In this document: positions 45,101-57,226 of the stretch, piece by piece
Position numbering within the stretch: the first letter of the stretch is position 1
How the letters are laid out: each line of letters opens with the position of its first letter
Source of the DNA: Festucalex cinctus
Taxonomy: Eukaryota; Chordata; Actinopteri; Syngnathiformes; Syngnathidae
DNA length: 64,000 nucleotides
Direction of reading: 5' to 3'
Assembly: GCF_051991245.1 (NCBI RefSeq)
Contig: NC_135426.1
Span: 1,425,001-1,489,000, forward strand
The notes under the pieces: generated by a model
Databases searched by the model: none
Told to the model about the DNA's origin: nothing
Seen by the model: the letters and a program-made list of their open reading frames with translations, nothing else
Translations under genes and position numbers: made by a program

Positions 45101-45927
45101 ACTTGTCATAAACATGAATATTTTAGAGATTTCTTGTGCAATTTGCAATAAATGGCTCAATAGCGACTTATAGATATTTTTATGAAGCTTTTGGAAATGT
45201 ATGATTCAGCTAGATTTGTAAAAATTGGGATACCTATCAGCCTAAGACTGACAAAAAAGTTTCTAAAGCCATATGCTAAACCAAACAGGAAGTCTGCCAT
45301 TTTGATTTACTTTGCTATTTGTAGCCATTTTTTGGGGCCTTTTATAGGCCTCATATTTTCTACAAAACTTATCAGATCGTCTTCATTCTTTGGCGTGTTT
45401 CATCTGAAGATATTTAAGATGAAAAGTTATTGAAATTGTTTGTCACGGCTTTGCTCTAGCGATGCATTGTTTGCAAAGAAAAATACTTTTTTTTTTTGAA
45501 AGTCTAAACATGAGCGAAAACTCAAAACTTTGCACACAGATCAGACCTCTCAAGAACATGAATATTTTAGAGATTTGTTGTGCAATTTGTAATAAATGGC
45601 TCAATAGCGCCCTCTAGACATTTTTATGAAGTATTTCCGATTATATGATTCAGCTAGATGTGTGAATATTTGGAGGCACACCTATCAGTCTAATACCTAC
45701 AAAAATTATTCTATAGCCATGTGCCAAACCATTGTGATTTTATTTTGTTAATTGTGCATCATTTTTGGCCTTTCCATGAAACTTTGCAAGCACAAAGCAT
45801 GGCAAAAACATTTACAATTTAGACGGTTTCCTATGAAACAGTACCCCAACATGCCAGTACCCCGACGTGCAAGTACCCCAACGTGGCCCAGGTTGCGAGG
45901 GCCCTTTATAGCTGCTCGCAGCTCTAG
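42150..45927 (+). repeat. Array unit 9 (3.78 kb), lacks body start, complete 3' end
   Basis: Begins inside the leader (TTTTGGCCCATTTTTGCAC), contains the 403-bp foreign insert at 43401-43803, and ends with the GTACCCC minisatellite and CTCTAG. There is a deletion near 44870 in the GGCATTTTGATTTA/GGCC region that is shared with unit 11. Confidence 0.82.
43401..43803 (+). pseudogene. Foreign insert with candidate exon - 148-bp intron - exon; possible captured gene fragment
   Basis: The array breaks after GGCATACCTATTA and resumes at CAAAAAACTCTTTTTGAACC. Inside lies a TATA-like GCATATATAG at about 43556-43565. An open frame starts from ATG 43513, then a donor CAAG/GTAAGC with the intron at 43622-43769 and the acceptor TTTTCTACAG/AACATG. 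Removing the intron would keep the frame open for a further 12 insert codons before array sequence. I do not recognise the protein. It could equally be a chance GT-AG pair in unrelated inserted DNA. The segment occurs only here and, shortened, at 40625-40848. Confidence 0.5.
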
Positions 45928-45929
45928 TT

Positions 45930-45993
45930 AGGGCCCGAGCAGCGGCGGCGGCGGTGCCGCTGCGAGGCCCTATTGTTTTTGTAGGAATTCTTC
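45930..45993 (+). repeat. Single class B 5' module abutting a CTAG end
   Basis: The same CTCTAG-TT-AGGGCCC junction as at 35191, here at 45922-45936. Confidence 0.9.
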
Positions 45994-46027
45994 TTATTAT
46001 TATTATTCTTATTCTTATTATTCTTCT

Positions 46028-48584
46028 CCGCAAACAATCGCATTTTTGAGACACTAAACGTGACCGAAAACTCACCAAACTTTACACGCACATCAGGCCT
46101 GGCGAAAAATTTGATATTTTAAAGTCGCCATACATGATAACAGAAAAATGGCTCCTTAGCGCCCCCTACATAGGTTAAACGGATCCCTGTCCCGCTACGA
46201 TTGTCCGACGGCTATGAAAATTGTGTGGCACCTGTAGCACATCCCAATGAACAAAAACCTCTTTGAAGTGTGTACCCTAAAATAGACAGAAAGTGAGGTA
46301 TGAGTATTTAAATGTCCAATTTTTGCCAATTTTTGCACATTTACAGGGGTCATACTTTTGCCCGCTTCTCCTACACGGTTAACCCGATTGACTTCAAACT
46401 TGGGATGTACCATCTCAACACCTGGGACAACATCATTGTGAAAAATGAAAAGTTTTTGATATACTATATGACGGCGGCGGCGCATCAAATTTAGAGTTTA
46501 AAAATTCTTACTTCACGAAGCATTGCCGGTTGTACGTTTAATCTAGAGCTACGAAAATTGGTACACATATGTAACAGGCTATGACCTACAAAAAACTCTT
46601 TTTGAACCATATGCTAAACCTAACAGGAAGTCCACCATTTTGATTTATTTTGGAACGTGTTGCCATTTTTTTGGCCATTTCATTGGGGTCTTATTTTAAC
46701 GAACTCCTCCTACAGTGTTTATCCGATCATCTTCAAACTTGGTGTGATTCATCTTAAGATGTTGAAGATGAAAAGTTATTGAAAGCTTTGTATTTCGTCG
46801 CACGCTGTTGTCATGGCATGCACTGTTTTTAAAGGAAAAAAAATATCCTTAAAGAAGCATTCCCATTTGTACGAAGCAGCTAGAGCTACGAAAATTTGTA
46901 GACATATGTAACAGCCCAAGATGTACAAAAAAGTCTCTTGGTGCCCTGTGCTAAACCCAACAGGAAGTCCCCCAGGGGCTGGGCATCACATTTTGAGCTA
47001 AAAAAACTCCTCTTTAACAAAGCATACCCGGCTGTACGTTTCACCTAGAGTTACCAACATTTGTAGAGGTATATAACAGCCCTCGAGGTACAAAAAACTC
47101 TTTTTGAACCATATGCTAAACCTAACAGGGCGTCCGCCATTTTGATTTACTTTGGAATGTGTTGCCATTTTTTTTGGCCATTTCATAGGGGTCATATTTT
47201 AACAAACTCCTCCTACAGAGTTTATCCGATCATCTTCAAACTTGGTGTGATTCATCTTAAGATGTTGAAAATGAAAAGTTATTGAAAGTTTTTTATTTCA
47301 TCACATGCTGTTGTCGTGGCATGCACTTTTTGCAAAGGAAAAAAATCCTTCTTAATGAAGCATTCCCAGTTGTACGAAGCAGCTAGAGCGACGAAAAATT
47401 GTAGACATATGTAACAGCCCAGGATGTACAAAAAAGTCTCTTGGTGCCATGTGCTAAACCCAACAGGAAGTCCCCCAGGGGCCGGGCATCACATTTTGAG
47501 CTAAAAAACTCCTCTTTAACGAAGCATTCCCGGTTGTACGTTTCACCTAGCGCTATGATAATTTGCAGGCATACATAAGAGCCCATGATGTACAAAAAAA
47601 AGTCTCTTGGAACCATGTGCTAAACCAAACAGGAAGTCTGCCATTTTGATTTATGATGGGATTTGTTGCCATTTTTTGTGGCCTTTTTCAGGGGTCATAT
47701 TTTAACGAACCCCTCCTACAAAATTTATCCGACTGTCTTCAAACTTGGTGTGTTTCATCTTAAGATGTTTAAGATGCAAAGTAATCGAAAGTTTTTTATT
47801 TTGTAACACGCTGTTGCATAGCAATGCATTGTTTGTCAAGTGCTGCTTTTTTTTTTTTATACACATGAAAACTCATGAAACTTTGCAAACACATCAGGCT
47901 TGTCATGAACATGAATTTTCAGAGATTTATTGTGCAATTTGCAATAAATAGCGCCCTCTAGACATTTTTACGAAGCATTTCCGATTGTATGATTATGCTA
48001 GACCTACAAAAAAGTATTATGTAGCCATTTGCCAAACCAAAGAGGAAGACCGCTATTTTGATTTTATTTTGGGAATTATACATCATTTTTGGCCTTTTTC
48101 ATGAAACTTTGCACAGACAAGGCATGGAAAAAACTAACATTTTAAATGGTCCTTGTTCCATGTAACAGTACCCCAACGTGCCAGTACCCCGACGTGCAAG
48201 TAACCCAACGTTGTGCTCAATAGCGCCCTCTATGCATTGTTATGGAGCATTTCCAATTGTATGATTCAAGCGATACACAACTAAAGATGACTTGACCTAG
48301 ATTTGTGAAAACTGGGAGGCATACCTATTAGCTTAAGACCTACAAAAAGTATTCTGTAGCCGTATGCTAAACCTAAAAGGAAGTCCGCCATTTTGAATTT
48401 ATTTTGGGAATTGCGCACCATATTTTGCGTTTTGATTAAACTTTGCACACACAAGGCTTGTCAAAAACATTTTAGATGGTCCTTGTCCTATTTGACAGTA
48501 CCCCAACGTGCCAGTACCCCGACGTGCAAGTACCCCAACGTGGCCCGGGTTGCGAGGGCCCTTTATAGCTGCTCGCAGCTCTAG
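46028..48584 (+). repeat. Array unit 10 (2.56 kb), complete; holds the empty retrotransposon site
   Basis: Near-copy of unit 5 without the retrotransposon. The position equivalent to the insertion (GAGCTAAAAAAACTCCTCTT, about 46994-47013) is uninterrupted. It closes with the three-copy minisatellite and CTAG. Confidence 0.85.
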
Positions 48585-48619
48585 TTATTCTTCTTCTTTT
48601 TATTTGTTATTATTCTTTT

Positions 48620-50961
48620 CCGCAAACAATCACATTTTTGAGACACTAAACGTGAACGAAAACTCACCAAACTTTACACGCAGATCGGGCCTGGCGAAAA
48701 ATTTGATATTTTAAAGTCGCCATACATGATAACAGAAAAATGGCTCTGTAGCGCCACCTACATAGCTTAAACGGATCCCTGTCCCGCTACGATTGTCCTA
48801 CGGCTATGAAAATTGTGTGGCACCTGTAGCATATCCAGATGAACAAAAACCTCTTTGATCTGTGTACCCTAAAATAGACAGGAAGTGAGATATGAGTATT
48901 TAAATGTCCAATTTTTGCCATTTTTTGCACATTTACAGGGGTCATACTTTTGCCCGCTTCTCCTACACGGTTAATCCGATTGACTTCAAACTTGGGATGT
49001 ACCATCTCAGGACCTGGGACAACACCATGGTAAAAAATCTAAAGTTTTTGACAAACTATATGACGGTGGCGGGGCATCAAATTTACAGTTTCAAAATTCT
49101 TACTTAACGAAGCATTGCCGGTGGTACGTTTAACCTAGAGCTATGAAAATTGGTACACATATGTAACAGACTATGATCTACAAAAAAGCCTGTTGGTGCC
49201 ATATGCTAAAACTAACAGGAAGTCCGCCAGAGGCGAGGCATCAAATTTTGTGTTTCAAAATTCTAACTTAATGAAGCATTCCCGGCTGTACATTTCACCT
49301 CGAGTTACCAAAATTTGAAGACATATGTAACAGCCCTCAAGGTACAAAAAACTCTTTTTGAACCATATGCTAAACCGAACAGGAAGTCCGCCATTTTGAT
49401 TTACTTTGGAACGTGTTGCCATTTTTTGGGCCATTTCATAGGGGTCTTATTTTAACGAACTCCTCCTACAGAGTTTATCCGATCATCTCCAAACTTGGTG
49501 TGATTCATCTTAAGATGTTGAAGATGAAAAGTTATTGAAAGCTTTTTATTTCGTCGCACGCTGTTGCCGTGGCATGCACAGTTTGCAAAGGAAAAAATTC
49601 CTTCTTAATGAAGCATTCCCAGTTGTACGAAGCAGCTAGAGCTACGAAAATTTGGAGACAAATGTAACAGCCCACGATGTACAAAAAAGTCTCTTGGTGC
49701 CATGTGCTAAACCCAACAGGAAGTCCCTTGGGGCCGGGCATCACATTTTGAGCTAAAAAACTCCTCTTTAACGAAGCATTCCCGGTTGTACGTTTCACCT
49801 AGCGCTATGATGATTTGGAGGCATACATAAGAGCCCACGATGTACAAAAAAAGACTCTTAGAACCATATGCTAAACCAAACAGGAAGTCCGGCATTTTGA
49901 TTCACGCCTTTTTTAGGGGTCACATTTTAACGAACTCCTACGAAATTTATCCGACTGTCTTCCAACTTGGTGTGTTTCATCTTAAGATGTTTAAGATGCA
50001 AAGTTATCGAAAGTTTTTTTTATTTTGTCGCAAGCCGTTCCCATAGCGATGCATTATTTGCCAAGTAAAATGCTGCTTTTTTTTTTTTTTTTGTCTAAAC
50101 GAGCGAAAACTCATGAAACTTTACACACACATCAGACTTGTCATAAACATGAATATTTTAGAGATTTCTTGTGCAATTTGCAATAAATGGCTCAATAGCG
50201 CCTTATAGATATTTTTATGAAGCTTTTGGAAATGTATGATTCAGCTAGATTTGTAAAAATTGGGATACCTATCAGCCTAAGACTGACAAAAAAGTTTCTA
50301 AAGCCATATGCTAAACCAAACGGGAAGTCTGCCATTTTGATTTACTTTGCTATTTGTAGCCATTTTTGGGGGCCTTTTATAGGCCTCATATTTTCTACAA
50401 AACTTATCAGATTGTCTTCATTCTTTGGCGTGTTTCATCTGAAGATATTTAAGATGAAAAGTTATTGAAATTGTTTGTCACGCCTTTGCTCTAGCGATGC
50501 ATTGTTTGCAAAGAAAAATGCTTTTTTTTTTTAAAGTCTAAACATGAGCGAAAACTCAAAAATTGCACGCAGATCAGACCTCTCAGGAACATGAATATTT
50601 TAGAGATTTGTTGTGCAATTTGTAATAAATGGCTCAATAGCGCCCTCTAGACATTTTTTATGAAGTATTTCCGATTATATGATTCAGCTAGATGTGTGAA
50701 TATTTGGAGGCACACCTATCAGTCTAATACCTACAAAAATTATTCTATAGCCATGTGCCAAACCATTTTGATTTTATTTTGTTAATTGTGCATCATTTTT
50801 GGCCTTTCCATGAAACTTTGCAAGCACAAAGCATGGCAAAAACATTTACAATTTAGACGGTTTCCTATGAAACAGTACCCCAACATGTCAGTACCCCGAC
50901 GTGCAAGTACCCCAACGTGGCCCATGTTGCGAGGGCCCTTTATAGCTGCTCGCAGCTCTAG
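48620..50961 (+). repeat. Array unit 11 (2.34 kb), complete 3' end
   Basis: Its right part (about 49880-50961) closely follows unit 9 at an offset near 5035 bp, including the shared internal deletion. It ends with CTAG and then TTATT before a large 5' module cluster. Confidence 0.85.
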
Positions 50962-50966
50962 TTATT

Positions 50967-51440
50967 AGGGCCCGAGCAGCGACCGCTGCGAGGTCCCTAT
51001 TGTTCCTGAAGGAATTCTTATTAGGGCCCGAGCAGCGACCGCTGCGAGGTCCCTATTGTTCCTGAAGGAATTCTTATTAGGGCCCGAGCAGCGACCGCTG
51101 CGAGGTCCCTATTGTTCCTGAAGGAATTCTTATTAGGGCCCGAGCAGCGGCGGCGGCGGTGCCGCTGCGAGGCCCTATTGTTTTTGTAGGAATTCTTCTT
51201 ATTATTAGGGCCCGAGCAGCGGCGGCGGCGGTGCCGCTGCGAGGCCCTATTGTTTTTGTAGGAATTCTTCTTATTATTAGGGCCCGAGCAGCGGCGGCGG
51301 CGGTGCCGCTGCGAGGCCCTATTGTTTTTGTAGGAATTCTTCTTCTTATTATTATTATTATTATTATTATTATTAGGGCCCGAGCAGCGGCGGCGGCGGT
51401 GCCGCTGCGAGGCCCTATTGTTTTTGTAGGAATTCTTATT
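50967..51440 (+). repeat. Largest 5' module cluster: three A then four B palindromes
   Basis: Class A modules start at 50967, 51023 and 51079; class B at 51135, 51207, 51279 and 51375. TTATTA microsatellite tracts between B modules vary in length, and the longest precedes 51375. A 174-residue minus-strand frame and a 114-residue plus-strand frame over this stretch are low-complexity artefacts of the repeat. Confidence 0.92.
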
Positions 51441-51481
51441 ATTATTATTCTTATTATTATTATTATTATTATTATTCTTCT

Positions 51482-54080
51482 CCGCAAACAATCGCATTTT
51501 TGAGACGCTAAACGTGAACGAAAACTCACCAAACTTTACACGCACATCAGGCCTGGCGAAAATTTTGATATTTTAAAGTCGCCATACATGATAACAGAAA
51601 AATGGCTCCATAGCGCCACCTACATAGGTTAAACGGATCCCTGTCCCGCTACGATTGTCCTATGGCGACGAAAATTGTGTGGCACCCGTAGCACATCCAG
51701 ATGAACAAAAACCTCTTTGATGTGTGTACCCTAAAATAGACAGAAAGTGAGGTATGATCATCTGACTGTCCAATTTTGGCCCAGTTTTGCACATTTACAG
51801 GGGTCATACTTTTGCCCGCTTCTCCTACACGGTTAACCCGATTAACTTCAAACTTGGGATGGACCATCTCAACACCTGGGACAACATCATTGTAAAAAAT
51901 CTAAAGTTTTTGATATACTATATGACGTCGGCGACGCATCAAATTTAGAGTTTAAAAATTCTTACTTCATGAAGCATTGCCGGTTGTACGTTTAATCTAG
52001 AGCTACGAAAATTTGTACACATATGTAACAGGCTATGACCTACAAAAAACTCTTTTTGAACCATATGCTAAACCTCACAGGAAGTCCGCCATTTTGATTT
52101 ATTTTGGAACGTGTTGCCATTTTTTTGGCCATTTCTTTGGGTTCTTATTTTAACGAACTCCTCCTACAGTGTTTATCCGATCATCTTCAAACTTGGTGTG
52201 ATTCATCTTAAGATGTTGAAGATGAAAAGTTATTGAAAGCTTTGTATTTCGTCGCACGCTGTTGTCATGGCATGCACTGTTTGCAAAGGAAAAAAAATAT
52301 TCTTAAAGAAGCATTGCCAGTTGTACGAAGCAGCTAGAGCTACGAAAATTTGTAGACATATGTAACAGCCCAAGATGTACAAAAAAGTCTCTTGGTGCCC
52401 TGTGCTAAACCCAACAGGAAGTCCCCCAGGGGCCGGGCATCACACTTTGAGCTAAAAAACTCCTCTTTAACAAAGCATACCCGGCTGTACGTTTCACCTA
52501 GAGTTACCAAAATTTGTAGAGGTATATAACAGCCCTCGAGGTACAAAAAACTCTTTTTGAACCATATGCTAAACCTAACAGGATGTCCGCCATTTTTATT
52601 TACTTTGGAATGTGTTGCCATTTTTTGGGCCATTTCATAGGGGTCATATTTTAACGAACTCCTCCTACAGAGTTTATCCGATCATCTTCAAACTTGGTGT
52701 GACTCATCTTAAGATGTTGAGGATGAAAAGTTATTGAAAGCTCTTTATTTCGTCGCACGCTGTTGTCGTGGCATGCACTTTTTGCAAAGGAAAAAAATCC
52801 CTCTTAATGAAGCATTCCCAGTTGTACGAAGTAGCTAGAGCTACAAAAAATTGTAGACATATGTAACAGCCCACAGTGTACAAAAAAGTCTCTTGGTGCC
52901 ATGTGCTAAACCCAACAGGAAGTCCCCCAGGGGCCGGGCATCACATTTTGAGCTAGAAAACTCCTCTTTAACGAAGCATTCCCGGTTGTACGTTTCACCT
53001 AGCGCGATGATAATTTGCAGGCATACATAAGAGCCCACGATGTACAAAAAAGTCTCTTGGAACCATGTGATAAACCAAACAGGAAGTCTGCCATTTTGAT
53101 TTACGATGGGATTTGTTGCCATTTTTTGTGGCCTTTTTCAGTTGTCATATTTTAACGAACTCCTCGTACAAAGTTCATCCGACCGTCTTCAAACTTGGTG
53201 TGTTTCATCTTAAGATGTTTAAGATGCAAAGTTATCAAAAGTTTTTTATTTTGTCGCACGCTGCTGCTATAGCGATGCAGTTTGCCAAGTGAAGTGCTGC
53301 TTTGTTTTTTTATCTATACATGTGTGAAAACTTATGAAACTTTGCAAACACATCAGACTTGTCATGAACATGAATTTTTAGAGATTTATTGTGCAATTTG
53401 CAATAAATAGCGCCCTCTAGACATTTTTATGAAGTATTTCCGATTGTATGATTCTGCTAGATTTGTGAAAATTAGGACAGACCCCTATCAGCCTAATACC
53501 TACAAAAAAGTATTATGTAGCCATTTGCCAAACCAAAGAGGAAGTCCGCTATTTTGATTTTATTTTGGGAATTATACATCATTTTTGGCCTCTTTCATTA
53601 AACTTTGCACAGACAAGGCATGGAAAAAACTAACATTTTAAATGGTCCTTGTTCCATGTAACAGTACCCCAACGTGCCAGTACCCTGACGTGCAAGTAAC
53701 CCAACGTTGTGCTCAATAGCGCCCTCTATGCATTTTTATGGAGCATTTCCAATTGTATGATTCAAGCGATACACAACTAAAGATGACTTGACCTAGATTT
53801 GTGAAAACTGGGAGGCATACCTATTAGCTTAAGACCTACAAAAAGTATTCTGTAGCCGTATGCTAAACCTAAAAGGAAGTCCGCCATTTTGAATTTATTT
53901 TGGGAATTGCACACCATATTTTGCGTTTTGATTAAACTTTGCACATACAAGGCTTGTCAAAAACATTTTAGATGGTCCTTGTCCTATTTGACAGTACCCC
54001 AACGTGCCAGTACCCCGACGTGCAAGTACCCCAACGTGGTCCGGGTTGCGAGGGCCCTTTATAGCTGCTCGCAGCTCTAG
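51482..54080 (+). repeat. Array unit 12 (2.6 kb), complete 3' end
   Basis: Closest to unit 6 (offset 16,188 bp), with scattered substitutions. It ends with the minisatellite (GTGGTCCGGG variant) and CTAG. Confidence 0.85.
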
Positions 54081-54115
54081 TTATTCTTCTTCTTTTTCTT
54101 TGTTATTATTCTTTT

Positions 54116-57100
54116 CCGCAAACAACCACTTTTTTGAGGCACTAAACATGAACGAAAACTCACCAAACTTTACACGCAGATCGGGCCTGGCGAAAAATTT
54201 GATATTTTAAAGTCGCCATACATGATAACAGAAAAATGGCTCTGTAGCGCCACCTACATAGGTTTAACGGATCCCTGTCCCGCTACGATTGTCCTATGGC
54301 TACGAAAATTGTGTGGCACCTGTAGCACATCCAGATGAACAAAAACCTCTTTGATATGTGTACCCTAAAATAGACAGGAAGTGAGGTATGAGTATTTGAA
54401 TGTCCAATTTTGGCCCATTTTTGCACATTTACAGGGGTCATACTTTTGCCCGCTTCTCCTACACGGTTAACCCGATTGACTTCAAACTTGGGATGTACCA
54501 TCTCAACACCTGGGACAACATCATTGTGAAAAATGAAAAGTTTTTGATATACTATATGACGGCGGCGGCGCATCAAATTTAGAGTTTAAAAATTCTTACT
54601 TCACGAGGCATTGCCGGTTGTACGTTTAATCTAGAGCTATGACAATTGGTACACATATGTAACAGACTATGACCTACAAAAAACTCTTTTTGAACCATAT
54701 GCTAAACCTAACAGGAAGTCCACCATTTTGATTTATTTTGGAACGTGTTGCCATTTTTTTGGCCATTTCATTGGGGCCTTATTTTAACGAACTCCTCCTA
54801 CAGTGTTTATCCGATCATCTTCAAACTTGGTGTGATTCATCTTAAGATGTTGAAGATGAAAAGTTATTGAAAGCTTTGTATTTCGTCGCACGCTGTTGTC
54901 ATGGCATGCACTGTTTGCAAAGGAAAAAAAATATCCTTAAAGAAGCATTGCCAGTTGTACGAAGCAGCTAGAGCTACGAAAATTTGTAGACATATGTAAC
55001 AGCCCAAGATGTACAAAAAAGTCTCTTGGTGCCCTGTGCTAAACCCAACAGGAAGTCCCCCAGGGGCCTGGCATCACATTTTGAGCTAAAAAAACTCCTT
55101 TTTAACAAAGCATACCCGGCTGTACGTTTCACCTAAAGTTACCAAAATTTGTAGAGGTATATAACAGCCCTCGAAGTACAAAAAACTCTTTTTGAACCAT
55201 ATGCTAAACCTAACAGGACGTCCGCCATTTTGATTTACTTTGGAATGTGTTGCCATTTTTTTTGGCCATTTCATAGGGGTCATATTTTAACAAACTCCTC
55301 CTACAGAGTTTATCCGATCATCTTCAAACTTGGTGTGATTCATCTTAAGATGTTGAAAATGAAAAGTTATTGAAAGTTTTTTATTTCGTCACACGCTGTT
55401 ATCGTGGCATGCACTTTTTGCAAAGGAAAAAAATCCTTCTTAATGAAGCATTCCCAGTTGTACGAAGCAGCTAGAGCGACGAAAAATTGTAGACATATGT
55501 AACAGCCCAGGATGTACAAAAATGTCTCTTGGTGCCATGTGCTAAACGCAACAGGAAGTCCCCCAGGGGCCGGGCATCACATTTTGAGCTAAAAAACTCC
55601 TCTTTAACGAAGCATTCCCGGTTGTACGTTTCACCTAGCGCTATGAAAATTTGCAGGCATACATAAGAGCCCACAATGTACAAAAAAGTCTCTTGGAACC
55701 ATGTGCTAAAACAAACAGGAAGTCCGGCATTTTGATTTATGATGGGATTTGTTGCCATTTTTTGTGGCCTTTTTCAGGGGTCATATTTTAACGAACCCCT
55801 CCTACAAAATTTATCCGACTGTCTTCAAACTTGGTATGTTTCATCTTAAGATGTTTAAGATGCAAAGTAATCGAAAGTTTTTTATTTTGTCACACTCTGT
55901 TGCCATAGCAATGCATTGGAATTGCACACCATATTTTGCGTTTTGATTAAACAGACAAAGCATTCCCGGTTGTACGTTTCACCTAAAGCTATGATAATTT
56001 GCAGGCAAACATAAGAGCTCAGGATGTACAAAAAAGTCTCTTGGAGCCATATGCTAAACCAATCAGGAAGTCCACCATTTTGATTTACGTTGGGATTTGT
56101 AGCCATTTTTTGTGGCCTTTTTTAGGGGTCATATTTTAACGAACTCCTCCTACAAAATTTATCCGACTGTCTTTAAACTTGGTGTGCTTCATCTTAAGAT
56201 GTTTAAGATGCAAAGTTATCGAAAGTTATTTATTTTGTCGCACGCCGTTGTCATGGCGATGCATTGTTTGCCAAGTAAAATGCTGCTTTTTTTTTGGGGT
56301 CTAAACGTGCAAAAACTCATGAAACTTTACACACACATCAGGCTTGTCATCAGCATGAATATTTTAGAGATTTCTTATTCAATTTGCAATAAATGGTTCA
56401 ATAGCGCCCTCTAGACATTTTTATGAAGCTTTTGCAAATGTTTTGTGTTTTATGATTCAGCTAGATTTGTAAAAATTGGGATACCTATCAGCCTAAGACT
56501 TACAAAAAGGTTTCTCAAGCCATATGCTGAATCAAAAAGGAAGTCTGCCATTTTGATTTACTTTGGTATTTGTAGCCATTTTTTGGGGCCTTTTATAGGG
56601 GTCATATTTTCAACAGAACTTATCAGATCGTCTTCATTCTTTGGCGTGTTTCATCTTAAGATATTTAAGATGAAAAGTTATTGAATTTTTTTATTTTGTC
56701 ACACTCCTTTGCTGTAGCCATGCATTGTTTGTGAAGAAAAATGCTTTTTTGAGAGTCTAAATATGGATGAAAACTCACAAAACTGCACACACACCAGACC
56801 TGTCTGGAACATGAATATTTTATTTAGAGATTTGTTGTGCAATTTGTAATAAATGGCTCAATAGCGCCCTCTAGACATTTTTATGAAGTCTTTCCGATTA
56901 TATGATTCAGCTAGATGTGTGAATATTGGCAGGCATGCCGAATATATTCAAAAAGTATTCTATATAGCCATGTGCCAATCCATTTTGATTTTATTTTGTT
57001 AATTGTGCATCATTTTTGGCCTTTCCATGAAACTTTAAAAACACAAAGCATGGCAAAAACGTTTACAATTTAGATGGTTTCCTATTTGACAGTACCCCAA

Positions 57101-57210
57101 CATGCCAGTACCCCGACGTGCAAGGACCCCAACGTGCAAGGACCCCAACGTGCATGGACCCCAACGTGGCCCGGGTTGCGAGGGCCCTTTATAGCTGCTC
57201 GCAGCTCTAG
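54116..57210 (+). repeat. Array unit 13 (3.1 kb), complete, expanded terminal minisatellite
   Basis: Starts like units 2, 7 and 8 (CCGCAAACAACCACTTT) but switches near 54490 to the sequence type of units 4 and 5, so it is a recombinant. Its terminal 16-bp minisatellite has five copies (57090-57169). Confidence 0.85.
57090..57169 (+). repeat. Expanded 16-bp minisatellite near the 3' end (five copies)
   Basis: Five 16-bp units of CAGTACCCCAACRTGC type, with the last three changed to AAGGACCCCAACGTGC/ATGGACCCCAACGTGG. Most units of the array have three copies here. It sits about 15 bp before GTTGCGAGGGCCC and the terminal hairpin. Confidence 0.9.
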
Positions 57211-57226
57211 TTATTATTATTCTTCT

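Noticed and set aside
42150..45927. Reading unit 9 as a separate longer element family
   Set aside because: The extra length is explained by the 403-bp insert and additional subrepeats after a chimeric junction with unit 8.
46195..46488. A 97-residue minus-strand open frame repeated in at least seven array units (also at 22044, 24334, 27422, 54283, 57394, 60315)
   Set aside because: Conservation reflects sequence homogenisation of the array. Related units lose or shorten the frame (72 residues), and it has no domain and lies in repeat leader sequence.
50967..51440. CRISPR-like appearance of regularly spaced palindromic repeats
   Set aside because: The spacers are not unique: they are the same module tails and microsatellite. 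The context is vertebrate and no cas genes are present.
51021..51545. 174- and 151-residue minus-strand frames and a 114-residue plus-strand frame rich in Arg/Ala, Asn or Ile runs
   Set aside because: They translate the palindromic modules and TTATTA microsatellite; there are no start signals or families.
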